DNA of 64,000 nucleotides, from the NCBI RefSeq assembly GCF_003205615.1, contig NZ_PYBV01000062.1, positions 1 through 64,000 on the forward strand, read 5' to 3'. A program made the translations under genes and the position numbers. Source of the DNA: Micromonospora arborensis (GTDB taxonomy: Bacteria > Actinomycetota > Actinomycetes > Mycobacteriales > Micromonosporaceae). This document shows, one piece after another, positions 50,974 through 62,215 of this stretch (positions are counted from its first letter, which is position 1; the number at the start of each line of letters is the position of its first letter). The notes under the pieces were generated by a model. The model had not been told where the DNA came from. It ran no database searches and was given only the letters and a program-made list of their open reading frames with translations.

Positions 50974-53640
50974 ATGCCCGTGCTCGTCGAACGAGATCAC
51001 GAACTGAACACACTCATGGAGATGCTGGACGAGGCCGCCGGGGGGACGGGTCGGGTCGCGCTGATCAGCGGCGGTCTGGCCACCGGCAAGACGGAACTGG
51101 TGCAGGCGTTCGCCGAGCGGATCACCGACCGCGACGTACTGCTGATGACCGGTGGGGGAGCGCCGGCCGAGCGGGACCTGCCGATGGGCGTGCTGTGGCA
51201 GCTGCTGCGCAGCTCCGAGGACCCCGACCTGCTGGCGCGGGCGGTAGCGCTGATGCCGGCCGATCCGACCGGCCCGGGGGTGCCGCCCGCGGTACACGGG
51301 CTCACCGCGTCACTGCTGGAGGCAGCCGCGGACCGGACGGTGGTGCTCGTCGTGGACGACCTGCACCACGTCGACGTACCGACTCTTCAGGTGCTGCTCC
51401 GCCTGCGCCGGCAGATGCGGCACGCGGCGGTGCTGATGGTGCTGACCGAGGAGGATCGGCGCGGTGCGGCCAGGACCCTGTTGCAGGCGGAGGTCGGCCG
51501 CCAGCCGCACCGCCGGCTCTCGGTGGGCACGCTCACCGCGGCGGCGACGGCCCACCTGGTGGAGCGCTGCCTCGGCACGTACGCCGCAGCGCTGGGCCCC
51601 GCCGTGCACCGGATGACCGGCGGCAACCCGCTGCTGGTGCACGCCCTGGTGGCCGACCAGCGGCGGGCCGGACGGACGGCCGGCGCCGAACCGGTGCCGG
51701 GAGCCGCGTTCCGTCAGGAGGTGGGCGACGTCCTGCACCGGGCCGGGCCGGAGGTCGCCGCTACGGCCGCCGCGGCGGCGGTGCTGGGCATGCACGCCGC
51801 CCCGGAACCGATCGGCGAGCTGCTGGACCGCAACACCAGGGCGGTGACCCTGGCGCTGGACGTGCTGCGCGACGCGGGCCTGCTGAACGCCAATCGGCTG
51901 CTGCACCCGCACCTGGAGGCCACGGTGCTGGAGGGCCTGCCGCAGGACGACCTGGTGCGGATGCACGAGTGCGCCGCCGGCCTGCTCTACCGCGACGGCG
52001 CGGACGTGCTCGCGGTGGCCCGGCACCTGATCGCCGCCGACGTGGCGCCGGTGCCGTGGGGCGGTGAGGTGCTGCGCCGGGCCGCCGACCTGGCCGGCCC
52101 GGACGACCACCGGCTGTCCGTGCGCTGCCTGGAACTCGTGTTGCGTTCCGGCCCGGACGACGAGGTCGCGGTGCGCGCCGCCCTGATGCGGCTCGCCTGG
52201 CGGGCCAACCCGTCGGCGGGCACCCCGCACCTGCCCGCCCTGCGCACCGCGCTGGCGGCCGGGCGGCTGGGCTGGCGCGACGTGGTGCCGGTGGTGCGCC
52301 ACCTGCTCTGGCAGGGTGACCTGGCCGCGGCCGCGGACGTGCTGCGCGCGGCCCGGACCGCGTCCGGCCCGGCCGACCCGCACGTCCTGGCCGAGCTGCG
52401 CTTCTCGATGGAATGGCCGTACGGCCCGGCGCACGACCGGCTCCCCGCCGACGTGCGGTCCTGGCTGACCGCCCCGGACGCGTCCGGCAGTCCGCTGGCC
52501 AGGTTCGCCAGCCTGGCCCGCGGCGGCGGCTCGGCCGTGGTGGACAGCGCCGAGCACATCCTGCAGAGCTGCCTGGGCGACGTGCTGCCCGAGGTGGGCA
52601 CGATGGCGCTGCTCAGCCTGGAGTGGTCGGACCGGCCGGAGCGTGCCCAGTTCTGGAGTGTGGTGCTGGCCGAGGAGGCCGCGCGCCGGGGCGCGGTGAC
52701 CTGGAGCGCGCTGCTCGGCTGCGTCCGCGCCGAGCTGGCCTGGCGGCGCGGCGACCTCGCCGGGGCGGAGGGGGCCGCGAGCGCCGCCCTGGATCTGCTG
52801 CCGTCGCAGAGCTGGGGGGTGCTGGCCGGCTGGCCGCTGGCCACCATGGTGCTGGCGCGCACCGCGATGGGCCGCTTCACCGAGGCCGCCGAAACGTTGC
52901 AGCGTCCGGTTCCGGAGGCGACCGCGACGACCGTGTTCGGTGCCCGGCTGCGGCACGCGGCCGGCTGTCTCAACCTGGCCACCGGCCGTCCGCTGGCCGC
53001 GGTCGACGAGCTGGAACGGTGCGGTGCGCTGCTCAAGCAGCTCGACCTGGACCTGCCCGCCATGGTGCCGTGGCGCAGCGACCTGGGCCGGGCCTACCTG
53101 GCGGCCGGTTCCCGGCTGCGGGCCCGCGAGCTGGCCGCCGACCAGGCCGACCGGGCCGAGACCCGGACCCGCGCGCTGTCGCTGCGGGTGATGGCCGCAG
53201 CCGGTGACGTTCGCAACCGGGCGGCGCTGCTGAGTGAGGCGGTCGCGCTGCTGGAACAGTGCGGGGACCGGTTGGAACAGGCCTACGCGCTGGCCGACCT
53301 GAGCCAGGTGCGCCGCGAGATCGGTGACCTCGGCGAGGCGCGGCTGCTTCAGCGGCGGTCCCGCCAGGAACTCAAGGCCTGCCAGGCCGCCTCCCCGCCG
53401 CGCGGCGGGGAGGCGGTCGTGCCGGACCCGGTGCCGGCGGTCGAGACGGTGGTGGACGCCACCACGCTCAGCGAGGCGGAGCGCAACGTGGCCGGGCTCG
53501 CCGCCCTCGGGTACACCAACCGGCAGATCGGCCGCACGTTGTTCATCACGGTCAGCACGGTCGAACAGCACCTCACCCGGGTGTACCGCAAGCTGCGGGT
53601 CACCCGCCGTACCGACCTGCCGGCGAAGCTGCCGGCCTAA
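50974..53640 (+). CDS. LuxR-family regulator of the LAL type
   Basis: The 888-residue regulator starts at ATG 50974 behind a strong AGGAGG. An N-terminal AAA-type ATPase has Walker A GGLATGKTEL (about residue 32) and Walker B VVLVVDDLHHVD (about 125). The long helical middle (residues about 350-800) resembles TPR-like ligand domains. The C-terminal LuxR helix-turn-helix reads GYTNRQIGRTLFITVSTVEQ followed by HLTRVYRKL. LAL regulators are pathway-specific activators of macrolide-type clusters. It is convergent with the sugar operon and with the SARP gene frames it as a second cluster regulator. Confidence 0.92.
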   Translation: MPVLVERDHELNTLMEMLDEAAGGTGRVALISGGLATGKTELVQAFAERITDRDVLLMTGGGAPAERDLPMGVLWQLLRSSEDPDLLARAVALMPADPTGPGVPPAVHGLTASLLEAAADRTVVLVVDDLHHVDVPTLQVLLRLRRQMRHAAVLMVLTEEDRRGAARTLLQAEVGRQPHRRLSVGTLTAAATAHLVERCLGTYAAALGPAVHRMTGGNPLLVHALVADQRRAGRTAGAEPVPGAAFRQEVGDVLHRAGPEVAATAAAAAVLGMHAAPEPIGELLDRNTRAVTLALDVLRDAGLLNANRLLHPHLEATVLEGLPQDDLVRMHECAAGLLYRDGADVLAVARHLIAADVAPVPWGGEVLRRAADLAGPDDHRLSVRCLELVLRSGPDDEVAVRAALMRLAWRANPSAGTPHLPALRTALAAGRLGWRDVVPVVRHLLWQGDLAAAADVLRAARTASGPADPHVLAELRFSMEWPYGPAHDRLPADVRSWLTAPDASGSPLARFASLARGGGSAVVDSAEHILQSCLGDVLPEVGTMALLSLEWSDRPERAQFWSVVLAEEAARRGAVTWSALLGCVRAELAWRRGDLAGAEGAASAALDLLPSQSWGVLAGWPLATMVLARTAMGRFTEAAETLQRPVPEATATTVFGARLRHAAGCLNLATGRPLAAVDELERCGALLKQLDLDLPAMVPWRSDLGRAYLAAGSRLRARELAADQADRAETRTRALSLRVMAAAGDVRNRAALLSEAVALLEQCGDRLEQAYALADLSQVRREIGDLGEARLLQRRSRQELKACQAASPPRGGEAVVPDPVPAVETVVDATTLSEAERNVAGLAALGYTNRQIGRTLFITVSTVEQHLTRVYRKLRVTRRTDLPAKLPA

Positions 53641-53684
53641 CCGGCCGAGGTGCTCGCGTCGGCCTCGTGACCGTCGATCCGCGA

Positions 53685-53720
53685 AGCGGCCCCCGATCCC
53701 GGATGGGATCGGGGGCCGCT
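53685..53720. terminator. Strong bidirectional terminator hairpin
   Basis: A perfect 16-bp inverted repeat, AGCGGCCCCCGATCCC (53685-53700) with GGGATCGGGGGCCGCT (53705-53720), has a 4-nt GGAT loop. It lies in the 89-bp gap between the convergent LAL regulator and RmlB genes and probably stops transcription from both sides. Confidence 0.85.
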
Positions 53721-53729
53721 GTCGCGCGG

Positions 53730-54713
53730 TCAGGCCGGGACCGGGGCGGCCTTCAGCGGCTCCCACCAGGCCCGGTTCTCCCGGTACCAGCGGGCCGTCT
53801 CGGCCAGTCCCTGCTCGAACGGGATGCGCGGCGCGTACCCCAGCTCGCCACGGGCCTTGGCGATGTCGACCGAGTAGCGGGCGTCGTGCCCCTTGCGGTC
53901 GGGCACCCGCCGCACCATCTCGGGGCCGCTGCCCATGACGGTCAGCAGCCGGTCGGTCAGCTCCCGGTTGCTCAGCTCGGTGCCGCCCCCGATGTTGTAG
54001 ATCTCGCCGGCCCGACCCCGCTCGGCCACCAGGGCGATACCCCGGCAGTGGTCGTCCACGTGCAGCCAGTCGCGCACCTGGCTGCCCTCGCCGTACAACG
54101 GCACCGACAGACCGTCGAGCAGGTTGGTCAGGAACAGCGGGACGACCTTCTCCGGGAACTGGTACGGCCCGTAGTTGTTCGAGCACCGGGTCACACACAC
54201 GTTCATGCCGTGGGTGCGGTGGTACGCGCGGGCCAGCAGATCCGACGACGCCTTCGACGCCGAGTACGGCGAGTTCGGCAGCAGCGGACGATCCTCGGTC
54301 CACGATCCGGAGTCGATCGAGCCGTACACCTCGTCGGTCGAGACGTGCACGAACCGGCCGACGCCGGCGGTCAGCGCCGACTGCAACAGCACCTGGGTGC
54401 CGAGCACGTTGGTGCGGACGAACTCGTCCCCGCCGGCGATCGATCGGTCCACATGGGACTCCGCGGCGAAGTGCACCACCAGGTCGGTGCCGGCCATCAG
54501 ACCGTCGACGACCGGGCGGTCCGCGATGTCGCCGCGTACGAAGTGGACTCGCGGATCCTCCAGCACCTCGCCCAGGTTGGCCAGGTTGCCGGCGTACGTG
54601 AGGTTGTCCAGCACCACCACGTCGCCGGCGAGGGCCGGGTAATCGCCGGCGATCAGCCGCCGCACGAAGTGCGATCCGATGAACCCGGCACCGCCGGTGA
54701 TCAGGACGCGCAT
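53730..54713 (-). CDS. rmlB: dTDP-glucose 4,6-dehydratase
   Basis: The 327-residue extended short-chain dehydrogenase makes dTDP-4-keto-6-deoxyglucose, the entry point to 6-deoxysugars. The NAD-binding GGAGFIG is at residues 8-14. FAAESHVDRSIAG, the catalytic HVSTDEVYGS (Thr-Asp-Glu) and NSPYSASKASSDLL (Y-x-x-x-K) are all present. SNNYGPYQFPEKVVPLF and RDWLHVDDHCRGI complete the family pattern. Its ATG overlaps the 3' end of rmlA by 13 bp, so it is the last gene of the reverse operon. No later deoxysugar enzymes (C2, C3 or C5 steps) are in the window. Confidence 0.95.
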   Translation of the reverse strand: MRVLITGGAGFIGSHFVRRLIAGDYPALAGDVVVLDNLTYAGNLANLGEVLEDPRVHFVRGDIADRPVVDGLMAGTDLVVHFAAESHVDRSIAGGDEFVRTNVLGTQVLLQSALTAGVGRFVHVSTDEVYGSIDSGSWTEDRPLLPNSPYSASKASSDLLARAYHRTHGMNVCVTRCSNNYGPYQFPEKVVPLFLTNLLDGLSVPLYGEGSQVRDWLHVDDHCRGIALVAERGRAGEIYNIGGGTELSNRELTDRLLTVMGSGPEMVRRVPDRKGHDARYSVDIAKARGELGYAPRIPFEQGLAETARWYRENRAWWEPLKAAPVPA

Positions 54714-55597
54714 GCCAGCGCCTCCGTCCGGTGTTCGGCGGCGATCGTCATCAGGTACTGCCCGTACGCGGTTTTGCCCAGCCCCGCGCCGATGGCGTGA
54801 CAGGCGTCGGCGTCGATCAGCCCACGGCGCAGGGCGATCTCCTCCAGGCACGCGATCCGCAGGCCCTGCCGCTGCTCCACGGTCTGCACGTACTGCCCGG
54901 CCTGGAGCAGCGAGTCGTGGGTGCCGGTGTCCAGCCAGGCGAAACCGCGGCCCAGCGTGACCAGCTTGGCCCGGCCCCGATCCAGATAGACCCGGTTCAC
55001 GTCGGTGATCTCCAGCTCGCCGCGCGGCGACGGCTGGATGTTCTTGGCGATGTCGACGACCTCGTTGTCGTAGAAGTACAGCCCGGTGATCGCCATGTTG
55101 CTGCGCGGGTTCTCCGGTTTCTCCTCCAGCGAGACCAGCCGGCCGGCGCCGTCGGTCACGCCCACCCCGTAGCGGGAGGGGTCGTTGACCGGATAGCCGA
55201 ACAGCACACAGCCGTCCACGTCCCGGGCGTTCTCCTGCAGCACCTCGGAGAACCGGGGGCCGTGGAAGACGTTGTCGCCGAGGATGAGCGCGGCCGGATC
55301 GTCACCGATGTGGTCGGCGCCGATCAGGAACGCGTCGGCCAGGCCGCGCGGGGTCTCCTGAACGCCGTAGGTGATGTTCAGGCCGAGCGTCGAGCCGTCG
55401 CCGAACAGGTGCTCGAACTGCGGCAGGTCCCGCGGGGTCGAGATGATCAGGATGTCGGTGATGCCGGCCAGCATCAGCACCGACAGCGGGTAGTAGATCA
55501 TGGGCTTGTCGTAGACCGGCAGCAGCTGCTTGGACATCGGCAGCGTCACCGGGTGCAGGCGGGTACCGGCCCCGCCGGAGAGGATGATGCCTTTCAC
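54701..55597 (-). CDS. rmlA: Glucose-1-phosphate thymidylyltransferase
   Basis: The 298-residue nucleotidyltransferase forms dTDP-glucose from dTTP and glucose-1-phosphate, feeding RmlB. It shows the signature GGAGTRLHPVTLPMSKQLLP with the conserved Lys, YDKPMIYYPLSVLMLAGI, ALILGDNVFHGPRF, GVGVTDGAGRLVSLEEKPEN and AWLDTGTHDSLLQAG. All active-site regions look intact. The start follows a GGAG-type site (GAGGGAGCGACAAGTG just upstream). It is 30 bp from the upstream glycosyltransferase gene and co-directional with it. Confidence 0.95.
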   Translation of the reverse strand: MKGIILSGGAGTRLHPVTLPMSKQLLPVYDKPMIYYPLSVLMLAGITDILIISTPRDLPQFEHLFGDGSTLGLNITYGVQETPRGLADAFLIGADHIGDDPAALILGDNVFHGPRFSEVLQENARDVDGCVLFGYPVNDPSRYGVGVTDGAGRLVSLEEKPENPRSNMAITGLYFYDNEVVDIAKNIQPSPRGELEITDVNRVYLDRGRAKLVTLGRGFAWLDTGTHDSLLQAGQYVQTVEQRQGLRIACLEEIALRRGLIDADACHAIGAGLGKTAYGQYLMTIAAEHRTEALACAS

Positions 55598-55627
55598 TTG
55601 TCGCTCCCTCGTGGATGGACCGCGCCG

Positions 55628-56848
55628 TCACGCGGCGGTCAGCTCCTCCAGGTGTGCCACCAGATCGCTCGTGGTGGGTCTGCTGCGGATCTCGTCGCGC
55701 AGCCGTGCCGCCCGGTCCCGGTACGCCGGGTCGGACACCAGTGACCGCACCGCTTCGCGGATGGAGGCCGGGTCGGCCAGGTCGCCCTGTAGATGCACAC
55801 CCACGCCGGCGGCCGTGAGGCGTTCGGCGGTGACGGTGGTCTCGGTGGTGAACGTGATGGCGAGGTGGGGGACTCCGTAGGCGAGGGCGGTCATGGTGGT
55901 GCCGCTGCCGCCGTGGTGCACGACGGCGTCGCAGTGCTCCATCAGCAGCCGCACCGGAACCCGTTCCAGCACCCGTACGCCAGGTGGAACCGTGCCCAAC
56001 GCCGCGATGTCCTCGGCGGTCGCGGTGAGGATCACCTCCAGGCCCAGGCCGGACACCGCCTCCAGGATGTCCGGCAGCAGATAGGAGTTCGGGCCGCTCA
56101 TCGTGGACAGGGCCGTGGACCAGGACACGCAGACCCGACGCCGCTCCGGCGGGTCCAGCACCCAGTCCGGCACCGGCGCGGAACCGTTGTAGGGCACGAA
56201 ACGCACCGGCACCCGCTTGGTGTCCACGGCCGGGGCCATCGCGTCGGGACACGGGTCGATCACGTACTCGAGGTCGTCGAGGCCGAACTCCGGCAGACCG
56301 TGGCGGGGGAACGAGCCGCTGGCGTCGTGCGGCACGCTGCGCCGGTGTGGCGGCTCGTGCGTGCCGACCGGTCCCCACAGGTGGAGCAGCGCGGGCACGC
56401 CGGTGACCCGGGCCGCCAGCAGACCCTCCAGGCTGGTCGGGTCGTGCAGCACGACGTCCGGCCGCCAGCGGCGGGCCACGTCGACCGCCGCGTCGAAACT
56501 GCGTGCGGTACGCGCCAGGAGGTCCGGTTCCACATCCCTCCGGTACGCCGCCAGGTCGAAGTCGTCGAGCGAACCCATCTCCGCCCCGGTCAGCGGATGC
56601 AGCGGAAGCCACGGGTAGCGCCAGCGACCCTCGACCGCCTCGTGGTAGTACTCCATCCGGTTGGCGACCACGATGTCCATGCCGTCGAGCACGGGGATCG
56701 GCAGCAGCCCGGCCCGGGTCAGCGGCTCGGCCTGCCCCGGCGGGCACAGCACCCGCAGCTCGTGGCCGGCCGCCTGTAGGGCCCAGCCGAGCGGCACCAT
56801 CGCGGCGTAGTGGGTGGCCCAGGACGAGACGGTGAACAGGACCCGCAT
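55628..56848 (-). CDS. GT1 family glycosyltransferase
   Basis: The 406-residue GT-B enzyme starts MRVLFTVSSWATHYAAMVPL, the N-terminal acceptor domain. The nucleotide-sugar domain has VCVSWSTALSTMSG and VVHHGGSGTTMTALAYGVPH with the essential His-Gly-Gly. It is more divergent than the three paralogues further upstream in the operon and resembles single-domain macrolide/anthracycline-type transferases. The donor is presumably the dTDP-deoxysugar started by RmlA/RmlB; the acceptor is not in view. It lies 2 bp after the glycosidase stop. Confidence 0.9.
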   Translation of the reverse strand: MRVLFTVSSWATHYAAMVPLGWALQAAGHELRVLCPPGQAEPLTRAGLLPIPVLDGMDIVVANRMEYYHEAVEGRWRYPWLPLHPLTGAEMGSLDDFDLAAYRRDVEPDLLARTARSFDAAVDVARRWRPDVVLHDPTSLEGLLAARVTGVPALLHLWGPVGTHEPPHRRSVPHDASGSFPRHGLPEFGLDDLEYVIDPCPDAMAPAVDTKRVPVRFVPYNGSAPVPDWVLDPPERRRVCVSWSTALSTMSGPNSYLLPDILEAVSGLGLEVILTATAEDIAALGTVPPGVRVLERVPVRLLMEHCDAVVHHGGSGTTMTALAYGVPHLAITFTTETTVTAERLTAAGVGVHLQGDLADPASIREAVRSLVSDPAYRDRAARLRDEIRSRPTTSDLVAHLEELTAA

Positions 56849-56850
56849 CG

Positions 56851-58259
56851 TCACCACCCGCCCGGCGCGGCGGTGACGAAGACCGGCGTGCAGCCCAACG
56901 CGAGGTGCACCCGCCCGTCCCGGTACGCGATCGGCCACGTACGACCCAGGGCGTCCACCCCCTCGGCGGCGGCCGGTCCCCAGTCCACGGTGACCGCCTC
57001 GTCCGGCTCGTCCTCGCCGCTCCACGGATCGCGGTCCAGCCAGGTCACCAGCAGCGGCGGCCGGCCCGGCCGGGACACCTCGAAGACCCGGTGCCCCTCC
57101 CGGCTGCCGGCCCGCGACAGCACCTCGTCGGCGCCGGTCAGCTCACCGGCGACAAGCGCGAACGCCTCCGCCGACGGGTGCCGGCGGGCGATCTCCTCGC
57201 CGTCGTGGGCCAGCAGCGCGAAGGTGCGGAACATGACGTCCATCAGCCCGTAGCGGTTGTCGAAGCCGGGTGCCTCGGGGGCGAGATGCCAGCAGGTGGT
57301 GCGGCGGATGCCGGACGAGAAGGCGAGCACGTTGCGCATCACGATCTCGCGGCGTGCCATCCGGTAGCGCTTGGCGTCCAGCTCGGGCGGGCAGTCCATC
57401 AGGAACATCTGCAGGCTCACCGGCAGCTCGTCGCGCCGCCGGTACAGCTCGGCGATGGCGGCCCGCTCGCCGTCGCGTCCGTGCGCGGCACCGGTCTGCA
57501 CCGGGCCCAGCAGCACCTGCATGGCGTCCGGGAACAGCGCCGGCCACGGGCCGTTGTACTCGCCCACCACGACCGGCTTCTCGTACCCGTGCGCGCGCAT
57601 CAGGTCGCGGGCGAACTCGACGTGCTCCGGGATCAGCGCGGCCGGGCCGTACAGGTGCAGGTCGAACAGATCGAAGTGATCGCGGCCGTCGCGCAGCAGC
57701 TCGTCGAAGAAGACACGCTCGTAGCCGTCCGGCGGGGTGTACGGCAGCAGGAACGGCGCGCCGCCGAGGATCACCTTCGCCGTCGGGTCGGCGTCGCGCA
57801 CCGCGGCGTGCAGGGCCCGCAGGTGCGTCAGGTACTCCGGTGCGGTGCCGGCCCAGAGCTGGGCGTGGTCGGTGGGTTCGTTGTCACACTGCCAGTAGTG
57901 CACCCGGCCGCCGCAGTGCCGCACCAGCCGCCGCACGAAATCCTCGTACCGTCGGACGTCCTTGGCCGGCGACGGCGGGAGCACCCGGGTCGGCACCCGG
58001 GTGGCCCACGGGGAGCTGGAGCAGACCGTGACCCAGACCTCCTCGGTGCCGTCGAGCTGGGCCAGCAGCGCGTCGACCACGCCGAAGTTCCACTGGCCCG
58101 GCGCCGGCTCGATCTGCGACCAGTAGACGTAGACCCGCACCAGGCTGCCGTTGAGGTCACGGATCTGCGGCACGAACCGCTCCGGCTCGCCGTACACGCC
58201 GTAGGTGATGCCGCGGACGACGCCGAGCCGCAGGCCGCCGTCGTCGTGGTGGGTGGTGG

Positions 58260-58263
<4 letters not shown>
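56851..58263 (-). CDS. Clan GH-A glycoside hydrolase (GH39-like)
   Basis: The 470-residue protein has a TIM-barrel with RVYVYWSQIEPAPGQWNFG, the acid/base Glu in YWQCDNEPTDHA and a likely nucleophile Glu in VVVGEYNGPWPALF, the arrangement of clan GH-A enzymes such as GH39 beta-xylosidases. Residues about 380-470 form a beta-sandwich tail. No signal peptide is visible, so it works inside the cell. It overlaps the flanking glycosyltransferase gene by 4 bp, which points to trimming of a glycosylated pathway intermediate or removal of a protective sugar. Such an enzyme is uncommon within a run of glycosyltransferase genes. Confidence 0.8.
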
Positions 58264-59558
<1,295 letters not shown>

Positions 59559-59568
59559 GACGATCTCC

Positions 59569-60819
59569 TCAGCCGGCCAGCTGCTCGAGGGCGGACGTGA
59601 CGGCGGCGGGCGACGGGGTCGCGAGGATCTCCCGGCGTACGTCCTCGGCGTTCTCCCGGTGCCTCGGGTCGGTCAGCAGTTCGCGTACGGCGTCGGTGAG
59701 CGCGGCGGGGGTGATCCGCTCGGGTTCCAGGAGCAACCCGGCACCCCGCTCGTGCAGGTGGCGTCCCAGGTCCCGCTCGTCCCACCAGGGTGCCGGGACG
59801 GTGAGGCTCGGCACCCCGTGGGTCAGCACGTTGCCGAGGGTGCCGAACCCGCCGTGCTGCACGATCGCGGCGCAGGTGGGCAGCAGGTCGTTGAGCGGTA
59901 CGAAGTCGACCACCCGCACGTTGTCCGGTAGCCGCGCGCCGTCGAGCTGGCCGGCGGTGAGCGTGGCGACCACCTCGACGTCCAGGGTGGCCAGGGCGGT
60001 CACCAACTCGACCACCGACACCTGGTCGCCGCCGAACAGGTCACGTCCGGACATGCCCAGCGACAGGCAGACCCGGGGGCGGTCGGGGCGTTCGTACACC
60101 CAGTCCGGTGCCGCCTCGCCGCCGTTGTACGGCACGAACCGCATCGGCAGCCACGGCAGGTCGAGCGGGGTCTGCATCCACGACGGGGTGGGGTCGATGC
60201 ACGCCTGACCGGTCATCAGTTCGCGGTCCAGACCCGGGTGTGACTCGCAGCCGTACCGGGCCAGCCGACCGGCCAGCCACTCGGCGACCGGGTCCTCGCG
60301 GCGCTCGGCGGGCTGCTGGTCGCGCAGCCGCACGAAACCGTCGTACATCCGGGTCACGTAGTCGATGCCGAACAGCAGACGGGCGTGCGCGGCGCCACTG
60401 GCGTGCGCGGCGATCGCCCCGGAGAAGGTGAGTGCGTCCCAGATCACCAGGTCCGGCTGCCACTGCCGGGCGTAGCCGACCAGGTCGTCGAGCACCGTCT
60501 GGTCGGCGAAGAACTCGTACTCCACCGGGCAGGCGACGGTGAAGGCGCCGAGCGCGTGTTCCCAGGTCAGCTCGTCCGGCGGCAGCATCCCGCCACCGTG
60601 CGCGCGGAACGTCTGCCCGCGCGGGCCGCTGGACGAGCGGCCCATCGCCAGTTCCTCGCCGACCGGCACCGCGGTCAGCCCGGCCGCGGTGATCGCGTCG
60701 GCCAGGTCCGGCTGGCCGGCCACCCGGACGTCGTGCCCGGCCGCCCGCAGCGCCCAGGCCAGCGGCACCGCGTTGTAGAGGTGTGTCTTGACGGCGATGA
60801 CGGTGATCAGGACCCGCAC
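59569..60819 (-). CDS. EryCIII-type GT1 glycosyltransferase (paralogue 2)
   Basis: The 416-residue enzyme starts at GTG 60819, five bases after the upstream gene's stop, giving VRVLITVIAVKTHLYNAVPL. Shared blocks are DLVIWDALTFSGAIAAHASG, DPTPSWMQTPLDLPWLP, RPRVCLSLGMSGRDLFGGD and IVQHGGFGTLGNVLTHGVPS. It is shorter than its neighbours, mainly in the variable loop at about residues 65-90 (GRSSSGPRGQTFRAHGGG), which contacts the acceptor in this family and may mark a different target. All catalytic features appear intact. Confidence 0.92.
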   Translation of the reverse strand: MRVLITVIAVKTHLYNAVPLAWALRAAGHDVRVAGQPDLADAITAAGLTAVPVGEELAMGRSSSGPRGQTFRAHGGGMLPPDELTWEHALGAFTVACPVEYEFFADQTVLDDLVGYARQWQPDLVIWDALTFSGAIAAHASGAAHARLLFGIDYVTRMYDGFVRLRDQQPAERREDPVAEWLAGRLARYGCESHPGLDRELMTGQACIDPTPSWMQTPLDLPWLPMRFVPYNGGEAAPDWVYERPDRPRVCLSLGMSGRDLFGGDQVSVVELVTALATLDVEVVATLTAGQLDGARLPDNVRVVDFVPLNDLLPTCAAIVQHGGFGTLGNVLTHGVPSLTVPAPWWDERDLGRHLHERGAGLLLEPERITPAALTDAVRELLTDPRHRENAEDVRREILATPSPAAVTSALEQLAG

Positions 60820-60824
60820 GGCGA

Positions 60825-62126
60825 TCAGCTCCCGGCCGTCAGGGCGGTCAGTTCGCGGACCACGTCGTGCGGGCCCGGTGCGGCGTGCAGCTCGTCGCGG
60901 ACCTCGTGCGCGCTGCGGGTGTGCGCCGGTTCGGCGAGCAGGCGGCCGAGCCGGTCGCGCAGGTTGGCGCGGCTGAGTTCGGCATGCGGCAGCAGGAACC
61001 CGGCACCGCGCCGTTCCAGCAGGGCGGCCAGTCGGGCCGCGTCCCACCAGGGGGCCGGGATGACGATGCCGGGCACGCCGTGCGTGAGTACGTTGCCGGT
61101 GGTGCCGAAGCCGCCGTGGTGGATCACCGCGGCACAGCTCGGCAGCAGTTCGTTGAGCGGTACGAAATCGACAGCGCGCACGTTGTCCGGCAGGGTCCGC
61201 ACGGAGGCGAGCTGCTCGGCGTTCAGCGTGGCGATCAGCTCGATGTCGAAGTCGGCAAGCGCGTCCAGCAGGTCCGAGACGGTGGTCAGGTCGCCGGTGG
61301 ACACCTGGTCGCCGCCGAAGAGTTCCCGGCCGGACACGCCCAGCGAGAGGCAGACGCGGGGCCGGGACGGCGGTTCGTGCACCCAGGTCGGGATGGTGGA
61401 CGGCCCGTTGAAGGACAGATACCGCAGCGGCAGGTACGTCAGGTCGAGCGGGAGCCGCATCCAGTCCGGGGTGGGGTCGATCGTCCACTGCCCGGTCATC
61501 AGCTCGCGGGTGAGTTCCGGCCGGAACTCCGTGTCGTAGCGGGCCAGCCGGCCGGCCAGCCAGTCGGCGATCGGGTCGTCCCGGCGCTCCGGCGGTTCCG
61601 CGCCGAGCAGGGTCCGGTAGTCCTCGAGCATGCGGAACACGTAGTCCTGGCCGAACAGCAGGCGGGCGTGGGCGGCGCCGGTGACGTGCGCGGCGATGCC
61701 GCCGGCGAAGGTCAGCGCGTCCCAGATCACCAGGTCCGGCTGCCAGTCCCGGGCGAACTCGACGAGGTCGTCGACGACCTGCTGGCTGCCCAGGTACTCG
61801 TACTCCATGGAGCAGCCGATGGTGAACACGCCCAGGACGTAGTTCCAGGTCAGCCGCTCCGGATCCAGCTCGCTGAGCCCGGTGAGCCGCTGCCAGGGGG
61901 CCCCGCCGGCACTACCGCCGGAATCGGGGTCGCTCTGGAACGCGTTCGCCATCTCCAGCTCGTCCCCGACCGGCACGGCGGTGAGCCCGGTCGCCGTGAT
62001 GACGTCGGCGAGATCAGGCTGGCTCGCCACGCAGACCTCGTGGCCCGCCGCGCGGAAAGCCCAGGCCAGCGGAACCATGTTGTAGAAATGCGGTTTAGCG
62101 GCGAAAACCGTGAACAGTACGCGCAT
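60825..62126 (-). CDS. EryCIII-type GT1 glycosyltransferase (paralogue 1)
   Basis: The 433-residue enzyme is the first gene of the reverse operon. ATG 62126 is preferred over an in-frame GTG twelve bases upstream because GGTGGAG then acts as the ribosome site. It has MRVLFTVFAAKPHFYNMVPL, DLVIWDALTFAGGIAAHVTG, RPRVCLSLGVSGRELFGGDQ and VIHHGGFGTTGNVLTHGVPG. Relative to paralogues 2 and 3, the donor-binding PAPWWDERDLG block is PAPWWDAARLA, hinting at a different sugar or anomer. Confidence 0.92.
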   Translation of the reverse strand: MRVLFTVFAAKPHFYNMVPLAWAFRAAGHEVCVASQPDLADVITATGLTAVPVGDELEMANAFQSDPDSGGSAGGAPWQRLTGLSELDPERLTWNYVLGVFTIGCSMEYEYLGSQQVVDDLVEFARDWQPDLVIWDALTFAGGIAAHVTGAAHARLLFGQDYVFRMLEDYRTLLGAEPPERRDDPIADWLAGRLARYDTEFRPELTRELMTGQWTIDPTPDWMRLPLDLTYLPLRYLSFNGPSTIPTWVHEPPSRPRVCLSLGVSGRELFGGDQVSTGDLTTVSDLLDALADFDIELIATLNAEQLASVRTLPDNVRAVDFVPLNELLPSCAAVIHHGGFGTTGNVLTHGVPGIVIPAPWWDAARLAALLERRGAGFLLPHAELSRANLRDRLGRLLAEPAHTRSAHEVRDELHAAPGPHDVVRELTALTAGS

Positions 62127-62215
62127 GAACTGCTCCACCTGTGGGGCGACAGCGCCGGAGAATACGAATACCGAGAATAGTCAGCCGCCGTTATCTCACT
62201 AACCCCTATGTGCCC

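Noticed and set aside
51310..54303. Long open frame antisense to the LAL regulator running into rmlB
   Set aside because: It is explained by codon bias of the LAL gene; no recognisable family, and it ignores the strong terminator at 53685-53720.
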